Source: an uncultured Prevotella sp.
GTDB taxonomy: Bacteria > Bacteroidota > Bacteroidia > Bacteroidales > Bacteroidaceae
DNA: 64,000 bases
Direction: 5' to 3'
Assembly: GCA_946188165.1 (NCBI GenBank)
Contig: CAMHTW010000001.1
Location: 1-64,000 of the forward strand
Below the pieces are notes generated by a model. It searched no databases and was not told the DNA's origin. It saw only the letters and a program-made list of their open reading frames with translations. A program made the position numbers and the translations under genes. Below, piece after piece: positions 52,961-63,500 of the stretch. Numbering within the stretch: position 1 is the stretch's first letter; every line of letters starts with the position of its first letter.

Positions 52961-54337
52961 ATGAAATCGAATCATATACATAGTTTTCTTCTTGCAGGTT
53001 TTATAGGCTGTTTTGTCACTATCGCTGCTACCTCCTGCAGGTTTGAGGAAGACGATTATTTCAATGAAAGTGCTTCATTACGTGTTGAGCATACAAACGA
53101 TGCTGTACAGAAGATTCTTGCCGATGCACCCAACGGATGGGTCATGCAGTATTTCTGTGGTTCAGGAATAGCTCATTTTGAGGGCTTTAATCTCTTTGCC
53201 AATTTTGATAAAAACGGTAAAGTGACGTTGGCGAGCAATCATCGCCTTTTGCGAGATGGCAATGCTGGTAAATATACTGAGTCTGAAAGCCTTTATAGTC
53301 TGTTGTTAGAGGACGGTCCTGTTTTGGCTTTTAATACATGGAACGATGTGCTTACACCGTTTGTTGACCCTGTAAATCCGTGGACTGCTCCTAATGCTTT
53401 GTATAAGGATGGTGCAGGTATGGCTGGCGACCATAATTTTGCTATTGTTTCTTATAAGGACAATGAAATTCTTCTGCGTGGCGAACGTCATAGTGGTAAT
53501 GTCCGTCTGACCAAGTGTTCTGTTGATTGGAAAGACTATATCGCTCAGACGGATGTGATGCGTGACTATGTTAGTAGCGTCAGCATCCCTAATTATTATG
53601 TCATCACAGAAACTGATACGATGTATTTTCTAACAGAGGGTAGTGTTGGTAAGCAAATTGAACAAGGGCTTCGTAGTGGCCGTGTCCAGCTCAGTGAACG
53701 ACTGACAAATCCTGTACAGTTCGACTCGTTGTCATGTGTGTTTACCCCCAAAGGCTTGCGTTTCGAGAAGCCTGACACTGTTGGCGGTCATGTGTTTCAG
53801 GAGTTAACTCTGAATAGCGATAGCACTGCTCTTGTCAATGAGGATGGTACGGTTCGTGTTTACGCAACATGGGATTATTATCTGGCACAGTCAACTGATA
53901 TCATGTGGTTGGATACATTGTCAATGTCAGAAGAATTGAAAAGTCTTTGTACCCAACTTGATGCAGCCTTGACGGCCAACAACCGCAATTATTCTCTTGC
54001 ACGTATCGGCATTGGTAAGACTACAAATGCGAATAATGTGACGGGATTAGTGGTTCAGTGGTATACCAATACCCGTAAGACTTCACGAAATATGGGCGGC
54101 TTGGCTTTGAAACGTAGTGTCTCTGGAAGTGGTCAGATTGCGATCACATGTGACGAGAATGCCAATATCGACAACAATATGAAGGCAAGATCGGAAGATG
54201 TCATCAATGTTGTACGTTCCATCGGTGCCGCCTTGGCAGGAACATACAATGTTACCCCAGACCATTATTTTGTACCGGCAGGTGCAAAGTTTGTGTCTGC
54301 AAATGGCAATACATTCTTCAAGTTAGCTAAAGAATAG
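52958..54337 (+). CDS. DUF4302-domain lipoprotein
   Basis: 459 residues from ATG 52958 (ATG 52961 is possible; GTG 52931 adds a repeat-encoded stretch before the signal peptide). Lipobox AATSC. FEEDDYFNESASLRVEHTNDAVQKILADAPNGWVM is the typical DUF4302 start: after the lipid anchor, a helix then a conserved NGW. The rest is beta-rich. The family is found next to SusC/D and metallohydrolase genes in Bacteroidetes. A surface ligand-binding role is inferred from context. Confidence 0.85.
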   Translation: MMKSNHIHSFLLAGFIGCFVTIAATSCRFEEDDYFNESASLRVEHTNDAVQKILADAPNGWVMQYFCGSGIAHFEGFNLFANFDKNGKVTLASNHRLLRDGNAGKYTESESLYSLLLEDGPVLAFNTWNDVLTPFVDPVNPWTAPNALYKDGAGMAGDHNFAIVSYKDNEILLRGERHSGNVRLTKCSVDWKDYIAQTDVMRDYVSSVSIPNYYVITETDTMYFLTEGSVGKQIEQGLRSGRVQLSERLTNPVQFDSLSCVFTPKGLRFEKPDTVGGHVFQELTLNSDSTALVNEDGTVRVYATWDYYLAQSTDIMWLDTLSMSEELKSLCTQLDAALTANNRNYSLARIGIGKTTNANNVTGLVVQWYTNTRKTSRNMGGLALKRSVSGSGQIAITCDENANIDNNMKARSEDVINVVRSIGAALAGTYNVTPDHYFVPAGAKFVSANGNTFFKLAKE

Positions 54338-54378
54338 TAAATTTCAATATTATATTATTAACTAAATTGTTTATCATT

Positions 54379-57300
54379 ATGAAGATTAAGACTTTTACTC
54401 TTATGACGCTGGCACTTTTGGTGTCGGTAATGTCCTTTGCGCAGAAGTCAAAGGTCACCATGCAAGATGGTGCATCTTTTAAGGCTGTGACAAAGGAAAT
54501 CAGTCAGAAGGTGAGTATGGTTTCTTCTGAAGGTATTTCTGCCTTCACACAGAAGACTACCACTTCTAAGCCTTCAACTTCTGGCATCGCTCTTCGCAGA
54601 GCTGAAGTTGTTACTCTGCCTGCTGGCGTTGATGTGTCGTATTATACGTTGTCGGGTACTCATAGCCGTGCAAACGGTAAGCTTGAAAAGACTATCAAGG
54701 TTGCTTATGATGGTGATGATGTCTATGTTTCTGGCTTGAGCTATTTTTGCCCGGATGCCTTTGTAAAGGGTACTTTCACCAACGATAATACTGTTGTGTT
54801 TACTGCTTGGCAATATTTTGGAAGCTATTCGTTTAGCGACGGTGATGCCGATCTTTATTTCGCAGGTATAGACAGTCCGAAAAGTGGTACTCCTGCTGAG
54901 TGTGTAGCAACTTACGATGCTGCTAATGATGTGTTTACCTTTACGAATTGCCCTGCAGAATTTTACTCGATGGGCGAAGATACTGGCTTGACTGCTTATT
55001 GGAGTACTGGAACGACTATCACCAAGATTGAAGGTGAGGTAGAATTGCCTGTTGAGATTCCTTCTGACTTGGAGACGGAAGTTTACTCCTATTCTGCTCA
55101 GGATTATTTTGATGAGAAAGAAGTCTCATGGAGCGTGAAGGTAGGTTTCTATAATGAGGAAGTTTATATTCAGGGCTTAAGTTCTGTTCTGCCTAATGCT
55201 TGGGTTAAGGGTACTTTGGCTGACGGTGTCGTTACCATCCCCAACCAGTTGCTTGGTTCTTATCGTAATGACAACCTTTATTTTGTTGGCTATAATGAAA
55301 ATCTTCAGGATTCATACTTCTTGAACTACGATGCTCAGACTGGTAGTTTTGTTGAAGGCGACAATGCCTATATGGTTAATCTTTATAAGGATAAAATCGA
55401 TCATTCTGTTTATGAATTCCTGTATGATGTTAAGATTAAGAAAATCGTAGAGAGAGTTGCTACACCAGCCAATCCTTCGTTTGCCAATATGCAGTTTACG
55501 TCTAAGGGTGACAAGATTGAGACTGTTTTGGCTGTTGTTGATACCGAAGGTAACGGTCTTGTGACTAGCAAACTGTTCTATAAACTTTATATCAAGGATG
55601 AACTCGGTTCAGATGCAGCCCTTACTTTTACAAAGGAATTGTATCCTACCTTAGAGAACGATATGGAGGAGATTCCATATGGATTTGATAATGCAGACTT
55701 TGCCAATGGTGTCGTTGCACTGAAGATGGAACACGCTGATTGGGATAAGATTGGTCTCCAGAGTATTTATAAGGGTCTTGGTGAGACACGTGAGTCGGAA
55801 ATTGTTTGGTATAACATCGTGAAGCCAGTCAAGACCACTTTGCCTGAGGGTTTGACAGTAACAGTCCATGATTTCAGCGGTACAGAAGGCAATGATGACG
55901 AGGAGTTTGCATCGACTTTGAATATCGCCATTGATGGTAACGACATGTATATTCAGGGCTTAGCTGCTGATGCCGGTATTGAAGACTCGTGGGTTAAGGG
56001 TACTAAGGGCGAAGATGGCGTCTATACCTTTGCTAATGGACAGGACCTTGGTTCCAATTCAAGCTATCGTCTCTTTCTGGTAGGTTATAATGATACAGAA
56101 GGCAAAGTTGAGGAGCCTAAGTTAGTCGTTGATGAAGAAGCCGGTGTTTACAAGTTCGTGAACTGCTTCTTGGTTAATGCGAACTATACGGACAAATCTT
56201 ACTACTATAGCCATTATCATGCCAATAGTACTATTGCAATAAAGGGCGAGACTGACGATCCTATTGTGGCTCCAGAAGGTCTTGTTGTTGAAGAATATAT
56301 GTATTCTGGTACTGATTACTTTGCAGAAGAAGATGAGGATCCCATTGTCAGAAAGACTGTGAAGATTGGTTTCGCTGGTAACGATGTTTATCTCCAGGGA
56401 CTCGCATCGCCTTATATGCCCCAAGCATGGATTAAGGGTAAGAAGGTTGGCAACAAGATAACGTTCCGTACTGGCAAGAAGTTGGGTGATTACAATGCGA
56501 CTACTACGTTATGGTTCAGAAGTTTTGCTCCTGACATGAAGAAATTCGAGGATGCCGTATTTGCCTATGATGAGGAAAGTGGTGTGCTGACCACTGATAA
56601 TTATCTCTCTATAGCTACGACTAAGGCTGCTGGTGGTAACTTAATCATCAATTCTGACGTTGTTATCAGTAAGATTGAGGATAAGGCCACTACTCCGTCT
56701 GCTCCAACCTTCGGCAACCTTGCTTACACACCTAAGGGAAATTATATTGAATTCACCATCCCTACTATTGATATTAATGGTGAAGGTATGTTGTCAGATA
56801 AACTGTTCTATAAGTTCTACAGTAAGGATGCTGATGGTAATGTAAGTCCTATCATCTTCACTAAGGAGGCCTATGAGAAACTTGCAGCTGATATGGAAGA
56901 GATTCCTTATGGTTTCACTGACGAGTATGACTTGTATGACGATGTGGTTTATCTGAACATGGATATTTCGAAGTGGTCACAGTTAGGTCTTCAGACCATC
57001 TATAAGGGTGGTAACGAAACCAATACTTCAGAAGAAATCGTTTGGTATAATATTGTTTATCCTTATTCTACAGGAACTCTGCCCGAAGGCTTGACAGCTA
57101 AGGCAGCTGAGTTCAAGGGTACAAAGACAGCGACTTCTGGAGTTTCTGAGTTTACAAGGACTGTCAACATTGCTCAGAAAGACAACCTGCTTTATATCCA
57201 GGGCATTTCTGACGAGAAAGAGGGTACCAATGCTGCTGAAAGCTTGATGATTGGTGTCAAGGGTGACAACGATACCTATACCTTCCCACGTGGTGCTTTG

Positions 57301-57645
57301 CTTGGCGTTACCGAGTCGTATTTATTCTTCTTGGCAGGTTACGATGATGCCACCAAGAAGTTGGAGGATGTCAAGATGCAACTGGATAAGGAGAATAAGG
57401 TACTGAAGTTGGTGAACAATCTGATAGTCAATGCTCGTTATACAGACCGCCTGTTCTATAGCAGCTGGTACAATGCCGGCTCAACTATTGATGCAAGCAG
57501 TATTATTGATGAAACTGGCATTAGTGTTGTTAAGAACGAGGCTGCAGATGCTGCAACATCAGTCTTTAATCTTGCTGGTCAGCGTGTCAGCAGGGACTAC
57601 AAGGGACTTGTTATCAAGAACGGCAAGAAGACGTTTAATAAGTAA
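54379..57645 (+). CDS. Large secreted protein with five tandem beta-rich repeats and a C-terminal tag
   Basis: 1088 residues from ATG 54379, signal peptide LALLVSVMSFAQ. Five related units start near residues 75, 230, 490, 635 and 905. Each has a hydrophobic strand, DVYIQGL, a P.AWVKGT-like turn, a short strand with LG.Y, and LYFVGYD. Two longer copies of another unit (SAPTFGNLAYTPKG, FTKE, DMEEIPYGF, IGLQSIYKG, EIVWYNI) lie at about 370-480 and 775-890. The final residues FNLAGQRV..DYKGLVIKNGKK...K are the shared tag, suggesting type IX secretion. Last gene of the susC operon; the function is unknown, possibly adhesion or ligand binding. Confidence 0.82.
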   Translation: MKIKTFTLMTLALLVSVMSFAQKSKVTMQDGASFKAVTKEISQKVSMVSSEGISAFTQKTTTSKPSTSGIALRRAEVVTLPAGVDVSYYTLSGTHSRANGKLEKTIKVAYDGDDVYVSGLSYFCPDAFVKGTFTNDNTVVFTAWQYFGSYSFSDGDADLYFAGIDSPKSGTPAECVATYDAANDVFTFTNCPAEFYSMGEDTGLTAYWSTGTTITKIEGEVELPVEIPSDLETEVYSYSAQDYFDEKEVSWSVKVGFYNEEVYIQGLSSVLPNAWVKGTLADGVVTIPNQLLGSYRNDNLYFVGYNENLQDSYFLNYDAQTGSFVEGDNAYMVNLYKDKIDHSVYEFLYDVKIKKIVERVATPANPSFANMQFTSKGDKIETVLAVVDTEGNGLVTSKLFYKLYIKDELGSDAALTFTKELYPTLENDMEEIPYGFDNADFANGVVALKMEHADWDKIGLQSIYKGLGETRESEIVWYNIVKPVKTTLPEGLTVTVHDFSGTEGNDDEEFASTLNIAIDGNDMYIQGLAADAGIEDSWVKGTKGEDGVYTFANGQDLGSNSSYRLFLVGYNDTEGKVEEPKLVVDEEAGVYKFVNCFLVNANYTDKSYYYSHYHANSTIAIKGETDDPIVAPEGLVVEEYMYSGTDYFAEEDEDPIVRKTVKIGFAGNDVYLQGLASPYMPQAWIKGKKVGNKITFRTGKKLGDYNATTTLWFRSFAPDMKKFEDAVFAYDEESGVLTTDNYLSIATTKAAGGNLIINSDVVISKIEDKATTPSAPTFGNLAYTPKGNYIEFTIPTIDINGEGMLSDKLFYKFYSKDADGNVSPIIFTKEAYEKLAADMEEIPYGFTDEYDLYDDVVYLNMDISKWSQLGLQTIYKGGNETNTSEEIVWYNIVYPYSTGTLPEGLTAKAAEFKGTKTATSGVSEFTRTVNIAQKDNLLYIQGISDEKEGTNAAESLMIGVKGDNDTYTFPRGALLGVTESYLFFLAGYDDATKKLEDVKMQLDKENKVLKLVNNLIVNARYTDRLFYSSWYNAGSTIDASSIIDETGISVVKNEAADAATSVFNLAGQRVSRDYKGLVIKNGKKTFNK

Positions 57646-57668
57646 TCGGTTGATTACATTCTACAATG

Positions 57669-57706
57669 AATCGGGAGTACCAGACGGTGCTTCCGATTTT
57701 TTTTTT
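57669..57706 (+). terminator. Terminator of the susC-susD operon
   Basis: Stem AATCGGGAG (57669-57677) / CTTCCGATT (57690-57698), nine pairs including one G-T, followed by a long T run. Confidence 0.92.
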
Positions 57707-57717
57707 CTAGTATTTCC

Positions 57718-57749
57718 TTTGGTCAATTGCTCACTTATTCGTACCTTTG
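57718..57749 (+). promoter_or_regulatory. Promoter of the M6 protease gene
   Basis: TTTG 57718-57721, 20-bp spacer, TACCTTTG 57742-57749; ATG 57758 follows after 8 nt. Confidence 0.75.
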
Positions 57750-57757
57750 CAACCATT

Positions 57758-60301
57758 ATGAAAAGAATACTCTTTTTGTTTGTATCATTGTTATGCTATA
57801 CGATATCTACGATGGCCGTACCAGCATATCGAGGAACTGCCCAGGTGCGTCAGCCTGATGGCAGTTATATTACGTTGCGTTTGCATGGTGACGAGTGGAT
57901 GAATTTTAATACGACCGTTGATGGTTACAGCGTTGTGAAAGACCAGCGTGGCTATTATGTCTATGCTGAAAAGAAGAATGGCATACTGCAATCTACCTCT
58001 TGCGTGGCTCATGACGTATCAAAACGCTCACTTGACGAACAAGCTTTCCTGGCTCATGTGAAGAAGTATCAGACTCCGGAAATGAGCACTTCGGTAGCAG
58101 ACATGAAGGCCCGTGTAGAAACTGCTGGTGTCCAACGTCGTGCGCAGAGACGCGCAGCGAAGTATGACTTTTCCAAGTTTAAGGGCTTGATAGTGCTTGT
58201 ACAGTTCAACGATAAGGAGTTCTCGCGTCCCGACTACAAGGACATTATCACTGATATGGTGAATATGAAGGACTATAAGGGCTATGATAATAAGAAGATG
58301 CCTGGTAGTGTACGCGATTATTTTTCTGACAATTCAGACGGTAAGTTTCAACCAGAGTTTGATGTTGTGGGGCCTTATACGTTAGACTTCAGCCAGTATG
58401 ATTGCAATATAAAAGGTGAAAAAACCGATGAAGTGCTATTGGCTGCTTTGGATTCAGCCGATGTGGATGTCAACTTCAAAGACTACGACGGTGATGGAGA
58501 TTCTATGGTTGACTTGGTTTTCTTTGTCATGGCCGGCAATGGTGCCAATTTTGTAGGCAATGACGAGAACTTATGGTGGCCTCATCGCGCACAGATATGG
58601 AATAGGAAAGAATATGATAAGGGTAGGGATCCTTATGTTCGTAAAGATGGTGTGCTGATTTGGGACTATGCCAGCTCAACGGAGTTGGCTGGCTACACAA
58701 ATCAGCCGAGCTCTATCTATATTGACGGCATTGGTACGATTTGTCATGAGTTCAGTCACGTACTTGGGTTGCCTGACTTTTATGACTCAAACTATGAAGA
58801 TGATGGTGAAAGCATTACACCTGGCGATTGGTCGCTAATGGCTCAGGGTTGCTATCTCGATAATGGTTTTACGCCAGCAGGTTATTCGCTTTACGAACGC
58901 TACTCAGTGGGCTTCACCGATGAACCTGAAAAGATAGCGGCTGAAGGCTCTTATACACTCGATCCGTTACACCTCAGTCAAACGGGATTTCGAATCGATT
59001 CGCCAGAGAAGAATGAGTTCTTTTTGTTTGAGAACCGCCAGAATGGCCAGTTCAAATGGGATGCTTATTTGCCTGGTCATGGAATGTTAGTATATCGCAT
59101 AGACTTGAGTAATAAAAAAGTATGGCAAGAGAATACGGTTAATGCCAATGCTGAACGGAACTATTATGAATTGGTTAGAGCTGGTGGACCGGAAAAAGCT
59201 AATACGAACTATGACGTTTTTCCTGGTCGCGGTAAGGTGACCACTCTCCATAATGGTACAAAACCTGCTAATCTGAAAACTTGGAGCGGTAAGGCTGCGA
59301 AGTGGGGATTGTTTAATATCCGTGAGGACAACGGCATCGTATCGTTCGATGTTCAGGATGCACTGACGTTAACAGCTATCTCATTGCCCGAATCTGCTGA
59401 GTTAGGACGTGGCATTACGATGAAACTGGAACCACAGTTTACCCCCGATTATGCTGAAACCACTCTGAAGTGGTCAAGCACCAACGAAGATGTTGCTGTC
59501 GTTGACGATGAAGGTGTTGTTGTTGGTATTGAGGAAGGTACGTGTGTTATTACTGTCGTAAGCGAAAATGGACTTGAAGCCAATTGCCAACTGACGGTTA
59601 TAGAATTGCCTAATCTTAGCATAGCAGAATTTAAGCAATTGGGAGTTGGCAGCGAAGCCAAACTTCAGTTCAATCAGGCTCAGGTGGTCTTTGCCAGTGG
59701 CTCTACAGCTTATATCCGTGACGCTTCAAGTGCTATTATTCTTGACGGACTCAATATGAATCTGGAAACAAATGACATCTTAGATGGTGCTATCTATGTG
59801 AAATATGCTCTGAATAATCAGATGCCTTATGCCATGATAACCGATGCCACCGATGTCAGCGCGTTAAATGTTGAAAAAGGCAGTGAGGTGGAGCCGCGTG
59901 AAATGAAATTAGATGATTTAACGGAGGCCGACTATGCTGACTATGTGTTGTTGAAGCAAACCAAGTTGGTTCTGGAAAGTGGTAAGGTCTGGGCTGTCTG
60001 TGATAATCGGCGCATCCGCTATTTCAATAAATTAGGCGTAAAGGTTTCATTGAAGAACTACAGTGGCAAGTATTTCGATTTGCCAGTCATCTATGGTACG
60101 GATATGCTGAATGGCAAACTGATAGACGAACTCTATATCCTTAAACAGCCAACCGAGGTTAACGACCCCACAGGTATTGTAGAGTTACGACAGGATGATG
60201 CCGATGCGAATCGACCTTTCTTTAATCTTCAAGGTCAGCGCGTCAGTCCGAATACCAAGGGCCTGTTGATTCGTGGCGGTCGTAAACTGTTGAACCGTTA
60301 A
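57758..60301 (+). CDS. Secreted M6-family metalloprotease with Big2, OB-like domain and C-terminal tag
   Basis: 847 residues from ATG 57758; the open frame upstream crosses the terminator and promoter. Signal peptide MKRILFLFVSLLCYTISTMA, then a propeptide-like PAYRGTAQVRQPDGS. The catalytic domain contains ICHEFSHVLGLPDFYD, zinc ligands His330 and His334 with Glu331, and GDWSLMAQG as the Met-turn. A Big2 Ig-like domain (about 555-640), a segment resembling an OB fold (IAEFKQLGVGSEAKLQFNQAQVVFASGS, about 645-730), and the tag FFNLQGQRV...KGLLI.GGRK follow. Immune-inhibitor-A-like proteases degrade host or dietary proteins. Placed next to a peptidase-linked SusC/D operon, it may supply peptides to it. 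Confidence 0.92.
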   Translation: MKRILFLFVSLLCYTISTMAVPAYRGTAQVRQPDGSYITLRLHGDEWMNFNTTVDGYSVVKDQRGYYVYAEKKNGILQSTSCVAHDVSKRSLDEQAFLAHVKKYQTPEMSTSVADMKARVETAGVQRRAQRRAAKYDFSKFKGLIVLVQFNDKEFSRPDYKDIITDMVNMKDYKGYDNKKMPGSVRDYFSDNSDGKFQPEFDVVGPYTLDFSQYDCNIKGEKTDEVLLAALDSADVDVNFKDYDGDGDSMVDLVFFVMAGNGANFVGNDENLWWPHRAQIWNRKEYDKGRDPYVRKDGVLIWDYASSTELAGYTNQPSSIYIDGIGTICHEFSHVLGLPDFYDSNYEDDGESITPGDWSLMAQGCYLDNGFTPAGYSLYERYSVGFTDEPEKIAAEGSYTLDPLHLSQTGFRIDSPEKNEFFLFENRQNGQFKWDAYLPGHGMLVYRIDLSNKKVWQENTVNANAERNYYELVRAGGPEKANTNYDVFPGRGKVTTLHNGTKPANLKTWSGKAAKWGLFNIREDNGIVSFDVQDALTLTAISLPESAELGRGITMKLEPQFTPDYAETTLKWSSTNEDVAVVDDEGVVVGIEEGTCVITVVSENGLEANCQLTVIELPNLSIAEFKQLGVGSEAKLQFNQAQVVFASGSTAYIRDASSAIILDGLNMNLETNDILDGAIYVKYALNNQMPYAMITDATDVSALNVEKGSEVEPREMKLDDLTEADYADYVLLKQTKLVLESGKVWAVCDNRRIRYFNKLGVKVSLKNYSGKYFDLPVIYGTDMLNGKLIDELYILKQPTEVNDPTGIVELRQDDADANRPFFNLQGQRVSPNTKGLLIRGGRKLLNR

Positions 60302-60589
60302 AAATAACTCTTTATCGCTTGCGGCTAACGAGCTTATCGCTCGTTGGCTTTGTGCTTATCGCTTGTCATTGCGTTGTATCTTTATCCACATATTATTTGT
60401 TTCTCGTTAATAAAATTGCACTTTTTTAGAAAAAATTAATGAATTCTTTTGCGAATTCTTTTTTATTTCTTATTTTTGCAGCCAAATTGAACAAATTGTT
60501 GGGATATGGAATGCTGACATAGCAAATTGTAAGTGATAATCAATATTCACAAACATATTTATAATTATTAATTAAAACGAGAGAGATTT
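60302..60589. other. Intergenic region with hairpin and repeated ATCGCT words
   Basis: No gene seen. CTTATCGCT-like words occur at about 60312, 60334 and 60356. GCTAACGAGC (60325-60334) and GCTCGTTGGC (60340-60349) form a hairpin with a 5-base loop that may act as the protease terminator, although no T run follows. The second susC promoter is at 60448-60478. Confidence 0.55.
60448..60478 (+). promoter_or_regulatory. Promoter of the second susC-susD pair
   Basis: TTTG 60448-60451, 19-bp spacer, TATTTTTG 60471-60478. Leader of about 105 nt before ATG 60590, nearly the same length as in the first susC operon. Confidence 0.72.
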
Positions 60590-63500
60590 ATGAAACAAAG
60601 ATTAACAATGCTTCTGGCTGCGATGCTCCTCATGGTAGGAACAGCGCTGGCTCAGACTAAGGTTAATGGTACCGTGGTTTCTCAGGAGGACAATCAGCCG
60701 GTCATCGGCGTGTCGGTTCTCGTTGTTGGAACAAACATCGGTACTGTAACAGATGCTAACGGTAAGTTCTCGCTGACCGTTCCTGCTGGCAAGTCTCAGC
60801 TTCGCTTTACCTATGTTGGTATGGAGACGCTTGAGGTGAGCGCTCGTCCTAACATGCGCATCGTGCTTCGCAACGGTGACACCAATCTGGACGAGATCGT
60901 GGTAACTGCTATGGGTATTAAGCGTTCAGCTAAGGCTCTGGGTTACTCAGCAACTGCTGTTAGTGGTGAAGAAATCGCCGCTGCCCGTACAGCTGATGTC
61001 ATGTCGAGCCTTCAAGGTAAGGTAGCTGGTGTGCAGATTAGTTCGGCAACTGGCGACCCAGGTTCATCAAATTCAGTTATCATCCGTGGTATTAGCTCTC
61101 TGAGTGGTAACAACCAGCCTTTATATGTTATTGATGGTGTTCCCATGAATAACTCAGCTGTTTACAGCAATGATGGTCTGAACAGTGGTTATGACTTTGG
61201 TAACGGTGCAAATGCTGTTAACCCCGACGATGTAGAGAATATGACTATTTTGAAGGGTGCTGCCGCAACGGCCTTGTATGGTTCACGTGCAGCTAACGGT
61301 GTCATTCTGATTACCACCAAGAGCGGTAAGCAGCAGAGTAAGGGCTTAGGTATCGAGTATAATGGTGGTCTGCAGTGGGAAAGCGTGATGCGCCTGCCTC
61401 AGATGCAGAACGACTTCGGTATGGGTTGGAACGGTGACAAGACTGACGATGAGAACGGTTCATGGGGTCCAAAGTTCGATAACTCTACACTGAAGTATGG
61501 TACTGTGTACAACAACTCTCAGCAGATTAAGACCTACAAGGCTATCGAGGATAATATGAAGGACTTCTTCGATACCGGTTTCCGCTATTCTAACAGTTTG
61601 TCGTTTAACGGTGCTACGGACAAGAGCGACTATTTCGTGTCGTTCTCTCAGATTACCGATGACGGTATCATTCCTACTAGTGCTGATAAATATAAGAAGT
61701 ATACTTTCTCTGCCCGTGGTTCTCACAAGATTGATAATCTGACTTTTAGTTCTTCGTTGAACTATGCATATCAGAAAAACAACTTCGTGCAGACTGGTCA
61801 GGGTTTTGAGAATATGTATAACGCTATCATGCAGACACCTCGTGATATCGCAATCTCTGAACTTGAGAATTTGGACAATCCGTTCAACACGCCAGGTTAT
61901 TATTACACACCTTATAGCGTGATGAACCCTTATTATATTTTGAATACTCACTTGAATGAGAACGAAAGTGAGCGTTTCTATGGCAAGTTCCAGGTAGATT
62001 ACGACTTCCTGAAGTGGTTCAAGTTGACTTATCGTATTGGTCTTGATACATCTACGGCTCACCACCACACTGGTATGCCTAACTATGCAGCATTGTTCCC
62101 CGATACACCAAACTATGAATCGGAGCTGAGTTCACAGACTGGTTATACCTCTCGTCGTACTACACGTCGCCGTGAGATTGACCAGGACATCATGTTGACT
62201 TTCAATATGCCTGTCAACGACTTTAACATCAATGCTGTAGCAGGTTTCAACGGTAACGAGCGTCAGTTGTCATATCTGGAATCCAAGGTAACTAATCTGA
62301 CAATTCCTACCTATTATAATATTACAAACTCAGCTGAGATTCCTACAACGAGAGAATATCAGTGGAAGCGTCGTTACTATGGTATTTATGGTCAGGCAGA
62401 AATAGCTTGGAAGAATATGCTCTATCTCACTTTGACGGCCCGTAACGACTGGTCATCGACGCTGCCTAAGGACAACCGCTCATTCTTCTATCCTGGTGTT
62501 ACTGCTAGCTGGATTTTCTCTGAGCTGTTGAAGGAAAAGGCTCCTTGGCTGTCGTTTGGTAAGGTTCGTGTTGCTTGGGGTAAGACCGGTAACGATGCTG
62601 ACGTTTACATGACTGATCCTTATTATACACAGGGTAACTTCAACTCTTCTGGTTGGGCTGACAGTAAGTTCCCATTCTCAAAGACTGGAACCAATGCCTA
62701 TACCGTAGGTAATGTGCTTGGTAGTTCTACACTGAGTCCTGAGATGACCACTGAGACGGAATTTGGTATCCAATTGGCATTCCTGAAGAATCGTATCTCT
62801 TTGGATGCTACTTATTACAATCGTAACTCTGATAAGCAGATTACTCAGTTAAGTGTTGATCCTGCTTCTGGTTATACAGCTCAGAATGTAAACCTCGGTA
62901 AGATTCGTAACCGTGGTGTTGAGTTGTTGGTTACTGTTGTTCCTGTTCGCACCAAGGACTTTGAGTGGAGTCTGACTTGGAACTATACCAAGAACAACAA
63001 CAAGGTAATGAAGTTGCCTGAGGAGATGAACGGTCGCGCTTCTATTTATGGCTTCAGCGGTGGTACGGGTCTCTACGCAATTGAAGGCGAGGAGATGGGT
63101 GTGTTCGAGGCTTATGTGGCTAAGACTCTTCCTGCTGGTGTTGAGAATACCAAGTTTACGTACGACGAAAGCCTCGTGGGCAAGATAATTGTCGACAAGA
63201 ATGGTCTGCCTCAGAATTCTGACGAGATGGTGAAGATTGGTTCTATCAACTACGACTATATGATGGGTATCGGCAGCTCGCTGCGCTATAAGGATTTCAC
63301 ATTGTCATTCGACTTTGATATCCGTCAGGGTGGTTTGATGTTCTCGCGTACGCACGACATCACCTACTTCACTGGTAACGCCATGCAGACAGCCTATAAC
63401 GACCGTAACCCGTTCGTTGTTCCCAACTCTGTGATGCTTGTCGGCTCGCACATGGAGAATGTCTATGATGACAATGGCGTTCAGCAGTTTGACGATAAGG

